From Acetivibrio sp. MSJd-27 (GTDB lineage: Bacteria > Bacillota > Clostridia > UMGS1840 > HGM11507): DNA of 64,000 nucleotides. The notes under the pieces were generated by a model. That model saw nothing but the letters and a program-made list of their open reading frames with translations, was not told the DNA's origin and did not search any database. The DNA lies in assembly GCF_018918095.1 (NCBI RefSeq), contig NZ_JAHLPV010000003.1, forward strand, positions 1-64,000. The letters run 5' to 3'. The position numbers were made by a program, and so were the translations under genes. Position 1 is the first letter of the stretch. Every line of letters begins with the position of its first letter. This document shows positions 8,289 to 17,069 of the stretch, piece by piece.

Positions 8289-11200
8289 TTATTCAAAATA
8301 AGAAACGATTTTGTCTATGACAGCTTTATCCTTGTCTGCGTCCAATACCTTTCCATCGGTGATGACAATCAGACCCCGATCATCCCAGAATACCTCTTTG
8401 TCCAGCGCTTCCACCACCGCGCGCAGGGGAAGCATGGTTCTATCGTTTTCTGTGATGGCCGGCACATCCAGCGTCACTTTCTCATTGCCCACCTCCATCA
8501 CGGTGTCATTGATCCGGATTTTGATTTCCTTGCGCCCCTGTGAAATCGTAACCGTCTGGGTTGCGTCGTCCCATCCAACCTTCGCGCCGATGGATTCCGA
8601 GATAAACCGGACAGGAACCAAGGTTCTGTCATCCTTCGTATAAGGCTTCACCTCCGCATTGTTGGCGTCCACCGGTACCTGGAACAGGTTGACATAGGCG
8701 TTCGGATGGTCCAGATAAAGAATCACGGATTCCTTCAGGGTTGCCGGTTTCTCCGCTTCACCGCTGGTTTCGGCGGCTTTGTAGAAGGCGGGTTCCGCCA
8801 CATATAAACCATAGACGGCATTAGAGCTCGAAACGTACAGATATGCCGTCATGCTGACCGCTTCGTCTGGAATCAGATCCGAGGGAATTTCGATCTCCAG
8901 ATCCTGCCACTTATCTGCGCCGCTGATATATTTTCTCGCGGTATCCTCACCAACCTTATTGCCGTCTTTATCAAAGAACCGGACATAGCTTCCCATATCA
9001 ATCTTACCATATGCTTTTGGGTTTTTGGGATCCAGACTGACATCCTCCGCTGTCTCCGCCTGTTCTGCCGGAGTGTTGTAAACTTTCGCTTTGAACAGAT
9101 AGGTATCCTTTTTGGTATAAGTACTGTCGAACTTTACGGAAGGAACCGGCAGAATGATCTGGAACCCTTTCTGCGGCATCTGAACCTTCAGCGCGTTTTT
9201 GCCATCCTTCTCCTCCAGCGCAATGCTCTGCGGGAATTGATCGAAATTTGCCTCTTTGCTCTGTCCCTTGACACCGTAAGCAACTTTTGCCGTTGCTTTG
9301 TCGTCATTGGAAATGCCCGAGAAGGTGACGACTTTCGTTTTCGCGTCCCCGTTGGTTCCGTCACTCAGCTTCATAAAACCTGGATCCTGGAATCCAAAAT
9401 TTTTGTAAGGCACCCTCTCATACCCGTTGCCTGGTTGGGAGGAGCCTGTATCCACATTCAGGTATGCCTTGTCGTTGCCGTCCATCCGCAGGGCCATTTT
9501 ATACAGGGTAACCCGGTTGGATGAAGTGAAATAGATATTCCCGTTTTCGCTGACCGTCATATATCCAATCCCTTCCGGATACAGCCGTTTTGCTTCCTTG
9601 GTGTTCACGTCAACGATATTTAATACTTCACCCGTGTTGGTCACCATCACATGGTCGTTGATCCATTCGATGGCATAGGGCGAAAACCTCTGGCTTGTCA
9701 CTTTGTGCTCATAATCCTTGAGCTTGATTTCATCGGTTACAGCAAGGGTGTTTGTGTCAATTTTAAAGATGGTGCCGCCGGAAGCGCCCCACAGTGTGCC
9801 GTCGGAAGAAAATGACAAATCTCCGATGTGCATCGCGTCGGAACTGAGTCCTTTAATTTGAGGCGTGACTTCCTTTTCCACCTTGCGCGTTGCCAAATCA
9901 AACCGGAACAGCTTCGCCTTTGTCTGAGTGGGATCAATCCCCAGACCGCCCCAGATTGCTGTGGAACCATAAATTTTCCCGTCCTTATAAGCCAGACCGA
10001 TGATGCTCTGTTCTTTGATCAATCCCTGATAAACGTCAAATTTTTTGGAAGCCGGATCGTAGATGGTCAGCGCACCGTCCAGAATACCATAATCCGGCAC
10101 CGAGGAAATGGCTGCAACCTCTCCCGCTTCAATGACCTTAAAGGGCCGGTCCTGCTTATCGGTGGAAAGAGTGGTAAGCTGTGTTTTTTCCAGCGTTTCA
10201 AACGGCTTTTCACAGTTGACGCTCCAGATATTCGCACCGGGATAGGTGCAGACGATAAAATCATCTCCGACCTGTCCCATTCCTTCCACCTGGGAGCTTG
10301 CGATGGTGGTCTTCTGGTGTGTGGTATCATCCAGGAAAGTCAGAACAGGTCCCATATAAGCACCGATGGCGATGGTGTTGGAGCCCTTCATCCCCGGCTC
10401 CATGGAGCGCACTTCAATCGGCTGGGGCGCCGCATGGGACGGCACATCTTCATAGGTACCTTTCTCCATATTAATATAGGTTACATTTCCGTTGGACTGA
10501 ACGGTACACAACGTTTTACCCGGCAGATCCGGTGTGTTGAATTCGATCCATTTGGAATTCCGGTTTGTACTTCCCGGTATTTCGGTTTTCTCATATTTTT
10601 CGGTTTTCAGATCAAACGCCCACAGCTTGTTATCGGCACGGTTGTGCGTGTAAATCTTTCCGTTTAATTCGGGAGAAACATAAAATCCGTTGCTCTTCAC
10701 AAACTGATCTTCATTGGTCAGCCATTTGTTCTCACTGATTTTATAGACTGCGGTGATCGAGCGCTTTTCGCTGGAAGTGAAATTGATGAACAAATAGTCT
10801 CCCGCCGATGTGATACCTCCGCTGAACGCTTTGCAGTATTCTCCGCTCGGCAGTTCAAAATTGGGCAGATATTCCACCTTCCCGGTTTTCATTTCGATCC
10901 GGGCAAAACGGGGGGTATCCGCATTGTTTCCACAATACATGTAACCATTGTGAATCTCCTGGTTGCGGACATATTTCTCGCCGGCAAACACGGAATCATT
11001 AAACACCTCAAAACTGCCGGAAGCCACATCATATTTCATGACCAGCGCACTGGGATAGGTACCGAAATAGACATTGTCCTTCTCGTCAAAGCTCACGTCA
11101 TACAATGCGGTCTGAACGGTGCCGTCCGGCGCTTTGATTCCGCCGAGCCGCTCCAGCTTTTTGGTTTTCGGATCATAGCGAAACAGTGAGGCCGCCGACT

Positions 11201-11552
11201 GGGTCGCAATATAAACGTTTCCCTTGGAATCTGTCCCATGGGACCAGCAGTTTTTCGCACCTGCCAGCAGAAATTCCCGCTCCACCTTCCGGTCGTCCAG
11301 ATTATAGACAACAAAGGAAGCCGGTTTTCCTGTCACTGTGCTGTACACCATGTTTTTGCCGTCCTCCACCCCGAACGTGCAGTTAATGAACTGGGTGTTG
11401 GTGATAGGATATCCCAAATCGACTGCCTCCGAGACAAACATCCCATTGAGATCCGTACTTTTGTAGTCCGCCGCAAACGCGCTGAATCCTGCTGAAAGCA
11501 GCATGGCAAGGCAAATGACCAGTGATACGGACTTCTTCCAATTCTCTCTCAT
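8289..11552 (-). CDS. Secreted beta-propeller protein with C-terminal stalk domain
   Basis: 1087 residues. A signal peptide (1-28, AMLLSAGFSAFA) precedes a long region of WD40/PQQ-like blades (about 45-700; repeated patterns such as DSKGNVYIATQ, YDVSFDEKDNVYFGTYPSA, KDGKIYGSTAIWGGLG, SENGNIYFTSSN). About 730-935 looks like a beta-sandwich carbohydrate-binding module (KWQDLEIEIPSDLIP). The C-terminus (about 945-1070) is a copper-amine-oxidase-N 'stalk' domain with its two typical halves, RTLVPVRFISESIGAKVGWD and RTMLPLRAVVEALDKEVFWDD. The propeller is paralogous to the cytosolic protein at 45799-47805. AAGGAGG is nine bases before the ATG. Substrate unknown; a surface sugar-binding or lyase-like role is only an inference. 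Confidence 0.85.
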   Translation of the reverse strand: MRENWKKSVSLVICLAMLLSAGFSAFAADYKSTDLNGMFVSEAVDLGYPITNTQFINCTFGVEDGKNMVYSTVTGKPASFVVYNLDDRKVEREFLLAGAKNCWSHGTDSKGNVYIATQSAASLFRYDPKTKKLERLGGIKAPDGTVQTALYDVSFDEKDNVYFGTYPSALVMKYDVASGSFEVFNDSVFAGEKYVRNQEIHNGYMYCGNNADTPRFARIEMKTGKVEYLPNFELPSGEYCKAFSGGITSAGDYLFINFTSSEKRSITAVYKISENKWLTNEDQFVKSNGFYVSPELNGKIYTHNRADNKLWAFDLKTEKYEKTEIPGSTNRNSKWIEFNTPDLPGKTLCTVQSNGNVTYINMEKGTYEDVPSHAAPQPIEVRSMEPGMKGSNTIAIGAYMGPVLTFLDDTTHQKTTIASSQVEGMGQVGDDFIVCTYPGANIWSVNCEKPFETLEKTQLTTLSTDKQDRPFKVIEAGEVAAISSVPDYGILDGALTIYDPASKKFDVYQGLIKEQSIIGLAYKDGKIYGSTAIWGGLGIDPTQTKAKLFRFDLATRKVEKEVTPQIKGLSSDAMHIGDLSFSSDGTLWGASGGTIFKIDTNTLAVTDEIKLKDYEHKVTSQRFSPYAIEWINDHVMVTNTGEVLNIVDVNTKEAKRLYPEGIGYMTVSENGNIYFTSSNRVTLYKMALRMDGNDKAYLNVDTGSSQPGNGYERVPYKNFGFQDPGFMKLSDGTNGDAKTKVVTFSGISNDDKATAKVAYGVKGQSKEANFDQFPQSIALEEKDGKNALKVQMPQKGFQIILPVPSVKFDSTYTKKDTYLFKAKVYNTPAEQAETAEDVSLDPKNPKAYGKIDMGSYVRFFDKDGNKVGEDTARKYISGADKWQDLEIEIPSDLIPDEAVSMTAYLYVSSSNAVYGLYVAEPAFYKAAETSGEAEKPATLKESVILYLDHPNAYVNLFQVPVDANNAEVKPYTKDDRTLVPVRFISESIGAKVGWDDATQTVTISQGRKEIKIRINDTVMEVGNEKVTLDVPAITENDRTMLPLRAVVEALDKEVFWDDRGLIVITDGKVLDADKDKAVIDKIVSYFE

Positions 11553-11818
11553 TTCAAATTACCTCCTTTTTGTAACTCTATTGTATCATGGTTTCTCCGC
11601 TTTTCCTATATTCAGATTTTTACAAATCATTTTTTTATTTTTATCATCATTCCACAATTATTTTTATATTTTACAAGCGGGATTAGAATAATACAATTTA
11701 GACACAAACCCACCGATTCTGTATAAAAACGACACAAAATATCCCGAAAGGATCCTTCCTAGGCATTATCCGACAAAGAACCCTGTATTTTTTCCAGAAT
11801 TTTATACCAAAATGATGA

Positions 11819-11847
11819 TTGCAGTTTCCTATTGTTTGTAGTATAAT
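11819..11847 (+). promoter_or_regulatory. Sigma-A promoter for the PH-like membrane protein
   Basis: TTGCAG, a 17-base spacer and a perfect TATAAT, ending 29 bases before the TTG start. The 11553-11818 interval upstream is AT-rich and otherwise empty apart from the 5' end of the divergent gene. Confidence 0.75.
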
Positions 11848-11876
11848 CGTTGTGATTAGCGAAAGGGGATGCTTTT

Positions 11877-12374
11877 TTGTATATCAAATATATTGTAAAG
11901 AACCGGCATAATTTTGCGGTGACTTTTGTGGTTATGCTGTTTCTTTTTATTTTCCTGGTGGCTATGGTGGACACAATCAATATCATTCCGTTTCCCATCG
12001 TGAAGCAGCTGTCGGTGTTTGTGTATGTGGTATTTGTGGTTTACTACATCATCCGTTATGTTTTGACGACCTTTTCTTATACCCTGATAGACCGCCAGTT
12101 TGTGATCATCAAATCCATTTCCCGCTATCACGACACGCCCCTGATCGACATCCCGGTAGAAAATATCCTTTTGATTTACCGTGCCGGACAGAAGTGCCAA
12201 AAGAAAAGCCAAAGAAAGCATATTGACAATATGACGGTAAGCCCCTTTCCGGGAAATAACTGCATCATCGTCTATAAGGACGGAAAGTTTATACGGAAAA
12301 TGAAAATCGAATATAATGAGGATTTGATTCATGGTTTTTCCCATGTGCTTGGCGAGGATAAAGTCCGGGTATAA
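11877..12374 (+). CDS. Membrane protein with bacterial PH-like tail
   Basis: 165 residues. Two membrane segments (about 15-34 and 45-63) are followed by a soluble beta-rich region (TLIDRQFVIIKSISRYHDTPLIDIPVENILLIYRAG) of the kind found in bacterial PH-domain (YdbS/DUF304-like) proteins. That likeness is in pattern only. The start is TTG with AAAGGGGA seven bases upstream; the ATG overlapping that site opens a short dead frame. Own promoter upstream and a hairpin cluster downstream, converging with the helicase gene. Function unknown. Confidence 0.7.
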   Translation: MYIKYIVKNRHNFAVTFVVMLFLFIFLVAMVDTINIIPFPIVKQLSVFVYVVFVVYYIIRYVLTTFSYTLIDRQFVIIKSISRYHDTPLIDIPVENILLIYRAGQKCQKKSQRKHIDNMTVSPFPGNNCIIVYKDGKFIRKMKIEYNEDLIHGFSHVLGEDKVRV

Positions 12375-12441
12375 ATTTTTTCCGAAAGACGGTAGGTCTG
12401 TCTCACGAATTGATTTTTTGAATATACAATTTTTTCAATAA

Positions 12442-12561
12442 GGGCTTGCCCCGTTATTCAACGAGGACAAGGGCACTGCATAGCAGTGCCGCAATCAGCG
12501 GGAGATTGCACTCCCGCTGATTGCGGATATGGAACCCGCTGCCTTAAGAGGCGGGTTCCAT
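12442..12561. other. Array of four consecutive hairpins, unknown element
   Basis: Four stems lie almost end to end: 12442-12473 (about 10 pairs, one bulge, one G-U), 12472-12490 (GGCACTGC/GCAGTGCC, three-base loop), 12491-12524 (14-bp perfect stem, six-base loop) and 12529-12561 (ATGGAACCCGC/GCGGGTTCCAT, 11-base loop). A fifth, the 48-bp palindrome, follows at 12578. No open frame fits. It sits between convergent genes, so it could be transcribed from either side. A structured RNA, a terminator cluster or a decayed mobile element are all possible. Confidence 0.6.
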
Positions 12562-12577
12562 CTTTCCCGCAGTTATA

Positions 12578-12625
12578 ATAAAACAAACAGGAGGCAAGGA
12601 TATCCTTGCCTCCTGTTTGTTTTAT
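12578..12625. terminator. Perfect 48-bp palindromic terminator shared by convergent genes
   Basis: Two 24-base arms centred on GGATATCC with no unpaired loop; outer arms are A/T-rich (ATAAAACAAACAGGAGGCAA and complement), giving T tracts both ways. It overlaps the stop codon of the helicase gene. Its length and perfection are unusual for a simple terminator. Confidence 0.85.
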
Positions 12626-14322
12626 CCTTTATATCTTCTTTTCTGAGGACGGTTTTTCCCGTCTCTCCGCCCGCTGCTGTAACCGCTTTTCTCCTGGGGT
12701 CTCTTCACATCGGAAACGACTGTTTTGGTTAGGATCCCTTTGATTTTACAGCCGTCCAGGCTGCTCACGATATTTTCCCGGTATTCCTTGGGGACCTCCA
12801 CAACCGTGTTGTTATCCAAAATCGTGATATGCCCTATCATATTACCCGGAATCCCTGTCGCTTGCGTGATTGCCCCCACAATATGGTTGGGTGCAACCTG
12901 CTGTTTTCTGCCGATACTGATAATGATATCCCCCATCTTAACCCGTCTTGTCTGTGTTCCGCGGCTCATGTCCATCCGCGGCTTTTTCTGATCCAGGCTG
13001 ATAACCTTTTTCACCGACAGCTTTTTATCTTTTTTCATCAGCATGCGCACCATGGCGGCCCCCAGCTTCGCGGAATCCCCCACCTTATCCAAAAGCTGCT
13101 GATACACTTCAAAATAATCGGGCCGGATTTCCTTTTCTGCTTTTTCCACAACCCGCTCCATAAATTTCTGCAGATTATACTGCTCCATCTCCTCATAGGT
13201 GGGAAGCTCTTTCTTGACAATATCCGCTTTGGTCATTCGCATCAGATCCCGCATGCTGTAAAACTGCTTGCGCCCCGTAATCAGGGTGTAAGCGCGGCCG
13301 GATTTTCCGGCTCTGCCCGTACGGCCAATCCGGTGCACATAGTATTCCGTATCCTGCGGAAGATCAAAGTTGAACACCGCGTCAATGTTATCCACATCAA
13401 TTCCCCGTGCCGCCACATCGGTGGCAACCAGAATATCGATCTGCCCGCTTTTAAACAAATCCAATACCTTTGTCCTGGAGGCCTGTTTCATATCCCCGTG
13501 CAGTCCTTCTGCACGGTAGCCCCGCTGTTTCAGTTCCGCGGAGAGATCGTCCACCATGCTTTTGGTGTTGCAGAACACCATGGAAAGCTTGATGTCATTA
13601 GCGCTGAGCAAACGGGTCAGCGCCTCTATCTTGGCATCCTTTGGCACATCATAGTAAAACTGTTCAATGGTGGATACCGTCATCTGCTTTCTCGCAATCT
13701 TAATCAGCTTGGGATTTTTCTGATACTGCTTGGTGATCGCCAGAATAGCCGGCGGCATGGTTGCGGAGAACAGCACGGTCTGCCGTTCTTCCGGAACGTC
13801 CTTCAAAATGGTTTCGATATCTTCACGGAATCCCATATTGAGCATCTCGTCCGCTTCATCCAGCACGACCATCTTCAAATTCTGTGTTTTGATGGTCTTC
13901 CTGCGCAGGTGATCCATCACCCTGCCAGGCGTTCCGATAATAATCTGCGCGCCCTTTCTCAGAGCGGATATCTGATGGCCAATCGGCTCGCCGCCATACA
14001 CGGCAAGCACCTTGATTCCCTCTTTGTATTTCAGGAAGCGTCTTATCTCATCACAAGACTGCATTGCCAGTTCTCTCGTAGGACACAGGACCAAAACCTG
14101 CGTGTCCTTTTTGTTTCCCGCGTCAATCGACTCAATCGCGGGAATTCCGAAGGCTGCTGTCTTCCCGGAACCGGTCTGGGAATGCCCGATGACATCCTCC
14201 CCTTCCAGTATCAGCGGGATGGTAGCCGACTGAATCTCAGTCGCCTCGGTAAAACCGATTTCCCGGACAGCCTTTTTTACTTCGTCCGAGATATTCAGTT
14301 CTTCAAATTTTACTTTTTCCAT
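12622..14322 (-). CDS. DEAD-box RNA helicase with DbpA-type RNA-binding tail
   Basis: 566 residues. The two RecA lobes carry all helicase motifs: Q motif (FTEATEIQSATIP), AQTGSGKT-like SQTGSGKT, PTRELA, DEAD, SAT, VATDVAARGIDV and HRIGRTGRAG. About 440-535 matches the DbpA/CsdA RNA-binding domain, and the end is a basic RG-rich tail (GRRDGKNRPQKRRYKG). Together this is the CsdA/DeaD/CshA type, which remodels rRNA and mRNA structure, often in ribosome assembly and cold growth. AGAGG is six bases before the ATG. Which of deaD, csdA or cshA is the proper name cannot be decided here. Confidence 0.93.
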   Translation of the reverse strand: MEKVKFEELNISDEVKKAVREIGFTEATEIQSATIPLILEGEDVIGHSQTGSGKTAAFGIPAIESIDAGNKKDTQVLVLCPTRELAMQSCDEIRRFLKYKEGIKVLAVYGGEPIGHQISALRKGAQIIIGTPGRVMDHLRRKTIKTQNLKMVVLDEADEMLNMGFREDIETILKDVPEERQTVLFSATMPPAILAITKQYQKNPKLIKIARKQMTVSTIEQFYYDVPKDAKIEALTRLLSANDIKLSMVFCNTKSMVDDLSAELKQRGYRAEGLHGDMKQASRTKVLDLFKSGQIDILVATDVAARGIDVDNIDAVFNFDLPQDTEYYVHRIGRTGRAGKSGRAYTLITGRKQFYSMRDLMRMTKADIVKKELPTYEEMEQYNLQKFMERVVEKAEKEIRPDYFEVYQQLLDKVGDSAKLGAAMVRMLMKKDKKLSVKKVISLDQKKPRMDMSRGTQTRRVKMGDIIISIGRKQQVAPNHIVGAITQATGIPGNMIGHITILDNNTVVEVPKEYRENIVSSLDGCKIKGILTKTVVSDVKRPQEKSGYSSGRRDGKNRPQKRRYKG

Positions 14323-14445
14323 TCTAAACCTCTTTCATTTCCTTATCCGGGGCCGGATCGGAAGCACAGCACAACCATTGCCTCCCGCCGTTCTTTCTAC
14401 GGCCGGCAGCCCCTCTTCTATTTGAACCTATTGTTTCTCACACAA

Positions 14446-14471
14446 AAAACGGAGATGATACCATCTCCGTT
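14446..14471 (-). terminator. Terminator of the GntR-ABC operon
   Basis: AACGGAGATG, four-base loop, CATCTCCGTT, followed on the minus strand by a T6 run, 50 bases after the permease stop. Confidence 0.85.
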
Positions 14472-14520
14472 AAAAACATAAGCATGATTTTATATATTAT
14501 ACCACAGGCAGAATATTATG

Positions 14521-15288
14521 TCAAGCTAAATTCAAATGTTTTTTCAATATAATCCTTGTGGCGAAGTAGAAAGCAACCGCTTCGATGAAGCTTAAGATAT
14601 TGGCGCCGGTAAGAATTCTCATTCCCAGATTTGAGTTTATGGCGGGGGTATCTATCGTCATCCCAAGGCCAAAAACCAGGATAAGTTCAAGAATATTGAC
14701 AGCAATATTGATCAGAATAAACGCCACTACCGCAGCGGCAACTCGGTTGTTGGAAAACGGCGGAAGCTGCCCGATGGCAAGAGAAGCATAAATCATCAGA
14801 ATACTTCCCAAAGCACTTAAAAGAAACGCAACCATAAACTGAATAATCACTCCCATATAGTTTCCCTCCACCGCTGCCTGGAATACCTCCTTGACGGCGT
14901 TCAGAACATCCTGCCACGGGATAGATGTCTGCCATAGCAGCACGACAAAGGTCACGACTCCAATCGCACAGCTTGCGGCCATCCACAGGAGAGTCACCAA
15001 AAGCTTCGACCAGATCAATTGATCCGCGTTGACCGGCAGGGTAAACATCAGGTATCCCTCGCTGGACAGCAGGTTCTTATAAAACCGTGTGACCGTCAGC
15101 ACGAGCGTCACTACCACCAATGCGATAAACAACCCGAATAAAGTCAGAAACCCAATCAGCATGCCATATTCAAATTCAAAAGACAAAAACGCTTTGTTGA
15201 CCAAAGCCAAAATGATAATCGCCCCATAAAGCGGTAAAAAGGTTCTGGCGGTCGCCTTTAATTCATATTTCAATAACTTTCCTAACAT
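14521..15288 (-). CDS. ABC transporter permease subunit
   Basis: 255 residues with six hydrophobic segments, starting MLGKLLKYELKATARTFLPLYGA, the usual N-terminus of ABC-2-type permeases that begin with an amphipathic helix. It should form the membrane channel with the ATPase encoded just upstream; the two genes overlap by seven bases. GGGAGG is seven bases before the ATG. Substrate unknown; systems with a YtrA-type GntR regulator often respond to cell-wall or peptide stress. Confidence 0.87.
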   Translation of the reverse strand: MLGKLLKYELKATARTFLPLYGAIIILALVNKAFLSFEFEYGMLIGFLTLFGLFIALVVVTLVLTVTRFYKNLLSSEGYLMFTLPVNADQLIWSKLLVTLLWMAASCAIGVVTFVVLLWQTSIPWQDVLNAVKEVFQAAVEGNYMGVIIQFMVAFLLSALGSILMIYASLAIGQLPPFSNNRVAAAVVAFILINIAVNILELILVFGLGMTIDTPAINSNLGMRILTGANILSFIEAVAFYFATRIILKKHLNLA

Positions 15289-15980
15289 TTGAATACCTCC
15301 CGGAACAATTCATCGATCGATTTGCCCTTTTCTTCCCTTATTTCATCCACGGAACCGTTTAAGGCAATGGTTCCGTACGAAAGAAAAATGACATCGTCAA
15401 ATATTTTCTCCACATCCCCAATCAGGTGCGTGGACAGAATGATGGAGGCTCCTTCGTTATAATTGCTCAGGATCGTCTTTAAAATGTAATCTCTCGCCGC
15501 GGGGTCGACTCCGCCAATTGGTTCGTCCAGCAGGTAAAGCTGTGCTTTTCTGGACATAACCAATATCAGCTGTACCTTTTCCTTGGTCCCCTTGGACATT
15601 GTCTTTAACTTGTCATTGATGTCAATATTCAAATCCTTAAGCAGCTCCCGGCATTTATAATGGTCGAAGTCCGCATAGAAATCGCCGAAGAAGGAGATGA
15701 TATCCCTCACCTTCATCCACTCATTCAAATAGGTTTTTTCCGGCAGGTAGGAGACGATCTTTTTGCTCTCCGTCCCCGGCTTTATTCCATCGATCCGAAC
15801 TTCCCCTTCACTTGGCTGAATCAGACCGTTCATCAGCTTCATCATGGTTGTCTTGCCGCTTCCGTTGGGTCCCAGCAAACCGATGATCCGCCCTTTTGGT
15901 ATCTGCAGGGAAATCTGATCCAAAGCCTTCTTTTTCCCAAACTCTTTTGTCAGATTATCAAACTCCACAATTGATTGCAT
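15282..15980 (-). CDS. ABC transporter ATP-binding subunit
   Basis: About 232 residues. Walker A GPNGSGKTT, a Q-loop (SYLPEKTYL), the signature TMSKGTKEKVQL (in place of the common LSGGQ), Walker B LYLLDEPIGGVDP and the switch His (LSTHLIG). The signature resembles YtrB/SalX-type exporters. The start is put at the second in-frame Met because GGAG stands six bases upstream; the first Met at 15992 itself overlaps that site. Middle gene of a GntR-ATPase-permease operon. Confidence 0.92.
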   Translation of the reverse strand: MQSIVEFDNLTKEFGKKKALDQISLQIPKGRIIGLLGPNGSGKTTMMKLMNGLIQPSEGEVRIDGIKPGTESKKIVSYLPEKTYLNEWMKVRDIISFFGDFYADFDHYKCRELLKDLNIDINDKLKTMSKGTKEKVQLILVMSRKAQLYLLDEPIGGVDPAARDYILKTILSNYNEGASIILSTHLIGDVEKIFDDVIFLSYGTIALNGSVDEIREEKGKSIDELFREVFKC

Positions 15981-16072
15981 CTTTTTCTCCATTCCGCCGC
16001 TGTACCCCGGCTTTTATTTCTCTATTCTCCCCTGCCGGCACAGAAAATGGCAGGTGCTTTGGGCAGGAATGC

Positions 16073-16444
16073 CTATGCGCTTTCCCGGTCTTCCAGATAG
16101 ACCGAAACAATCTCCTCCAGTTCTTTCGGGGTATAGCCCATCTGAAGCAGTGCCTCCAGCGTTTCCTTCATCTTCTGCGTCGCCACCTCCCTGCGGATAT
16201 TTTTGATCATTTCTGCATCCTCCGTCACAAATCTTCCATTGGTTCTCTGTGCAAAAAGCAGCTCGTGGCGCTCCAGTTCCGAAAGCGCTCTCTGCACTGT
16301 GTTGGGGTTCACGCCAGCTTCCTGCGCGATCTCGCGGACAGAAGCAATCTTTTCCCCAGGTTTCCAGTTTCCCGAGATGATCTGCATTTTTATCTCATCC
16401 ACAATCTGCAGATAAATCGGGGTATTGTTGTGAAAATTCCACAC
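16073..16444 (-). CDS. GntR-family repressor, YtrA subfamily
   Basis: 123 residues, too short for a full effector domain. The winged helix is complete: PIYLQIVDEIKMQIISGNW, then EKIASVREIAQEAGVNPNTVQRALSELERHELL. The tail of about 50 residues is helical (TPKELEEIVSVYLEDRE), as in the YtrA subfamily that controls neighbouring ABC transporters. A GTG start is preferred: AAAGGAGG lies eight bases upstream, while the TTG at 16450 would be only two bases from it. The palindrome just upstream is its likely operator, giving autoregulation. Confidence 0.92.
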   Translation of the reverse strand: MWNFHNNTPIYLQIVDEIKMQIISGNWKPGEKIASVREIAQEAGVNPNTVQRALSELERHELLFAQRTNGRFVTEDAEMIKNIRREVATQKMKETLEALLQMGYTPKELEEIVSVYLEDRESA

Positions 16445-16464
16445 CTGCAAAGCCTCCTTTGTAC

Positions 16465-16490
16465 TATTGTATTAACCATCTAATACAATA
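16465..16490 (-). promoter_or_regulatory. Probable GntR operator
   Basis: A perfect inverted repeat: TATTGTATTA, six bases, TAATACAATA. It overlaps the -10 box and lies between promoter and GntR ribosome binding site. Dyad shape and place fit a YtrA-type autoregulatory site; binding by this repressor is inferred. Confidence 0.8.
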
Positions 16491-16516
16491 ATACATCAAG
16501 CCGCCTTTTTTGTCAA
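16488..16516 (-). promoter_or_regulatory. Sigma-A promoter of the GntR-ABC operon
   Basis: On the minus strand TTGACA (16511-16516), 17-base spacer, TATTAT (16488-16493). The -10 box overlaps the operator by three bases. Confidence 0.85.
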
Positions 16517-16613
16517 CAACTTTTTTCATATTTCTTTTTTTCTCTCATAAGATAGCATAGAACGCAAACATGACCTGCACTTGTCAAATTCCCTAATGCG
16601 CAGGAAAAAAGGG

Positions 16614-16979
16614 GTGGTTATTATAGGCTTTCAGAAAATGCATCCGGAAGAATTCGTCATATTAGCGGAGATTTTAGGAAATCTCTCTTCCCTGGACTTG
16701 CCGTATAATCTTCAGAATACAATCGGTAACTGGCTGCAGCTTCTCGGACAGGTTATAATCACCTTCAACGGTCAGCAGCAATATTTTGAGCAGGGGCCCG
16801 GCAGGGTTTTCAATACCAAAAACTTTAATATAGACAATGAAAGCTGCCCGCAGAACCAGTCGGTCTCCCAAAGCGATTTTACAAGCCTGTCGCAGCAAAT
16901 GGAAGCTCTTCAGACCGGAATCGATGAATTGAAAAAGAGGCTGGATGCACTGGAGAAAAAGCAGTCCCCCGGCCTATAG
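16614..16979 (+). CDS. Small protein with C-terminal coiled coil, unknown
   Basis: About 121 residues. An N-terminal segment (PEEFVILAEILGNLSSLDL) and a middle rich in Asn and Gln (FNGQQQYFEQGPG...NTKNFNID) lead to a heptad-like end (FTSLSQQMEALQTGIDELKKRLDALEKKQ). No family is recognised. The start is uncertain: GTG at 16614 has AGGA eight bases upstream; ATG at 16638 and an upstream TTG at 16581 are alternatives. It lies alone between the divergent GntR promoter and a terminator. Confidence 0.6.
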   Translation: MVIIGFQKMHPEEFVILAEILGNLSSLDLPYNLQNTIGNWLQLLGQVIITFNGQQQYFEQGPGRVFNTKNFNIDNESCPQNQSVSQSDFTSLSQQMEALQTGIDELKKRLDALEKKQSPGL

Positions 16980-17020
16980 CATGGCATCCGTTTCCTCGCG
17001 GATTTTTCATAAAATATTTT

Positions 17021-17054
17021 AAAAGCGCGTTTCCGCCGCCGGAAACGCGCTTTT
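17021..17054. terminator. Bidirectional terminator between convergent genes
   Basis: AAAAGCGCGTTTCCG, four-base loop, CGGAAACGCGCTTTT; perfect 15-bp stem with flanking A and T runs, between the coiled-coil gene and the M55 peptidase gene. Confidence 0.92.
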
Positions 17055-17069
17055 TCTATCTCTCCAATT

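Noticed and set aside
9828-10667. 279-codon plus-strand frame opposite the secreted propeller gene
   Set aside because: Antisense shadow without start signals or domain.
12829-14481. 550-codon plus-strand frame opposite the DEAD-box helicase
   Set aside because: Antisense to a complete conserved gene, His- and Phe-rich in the way shadow frames are, and no recognisable motif.
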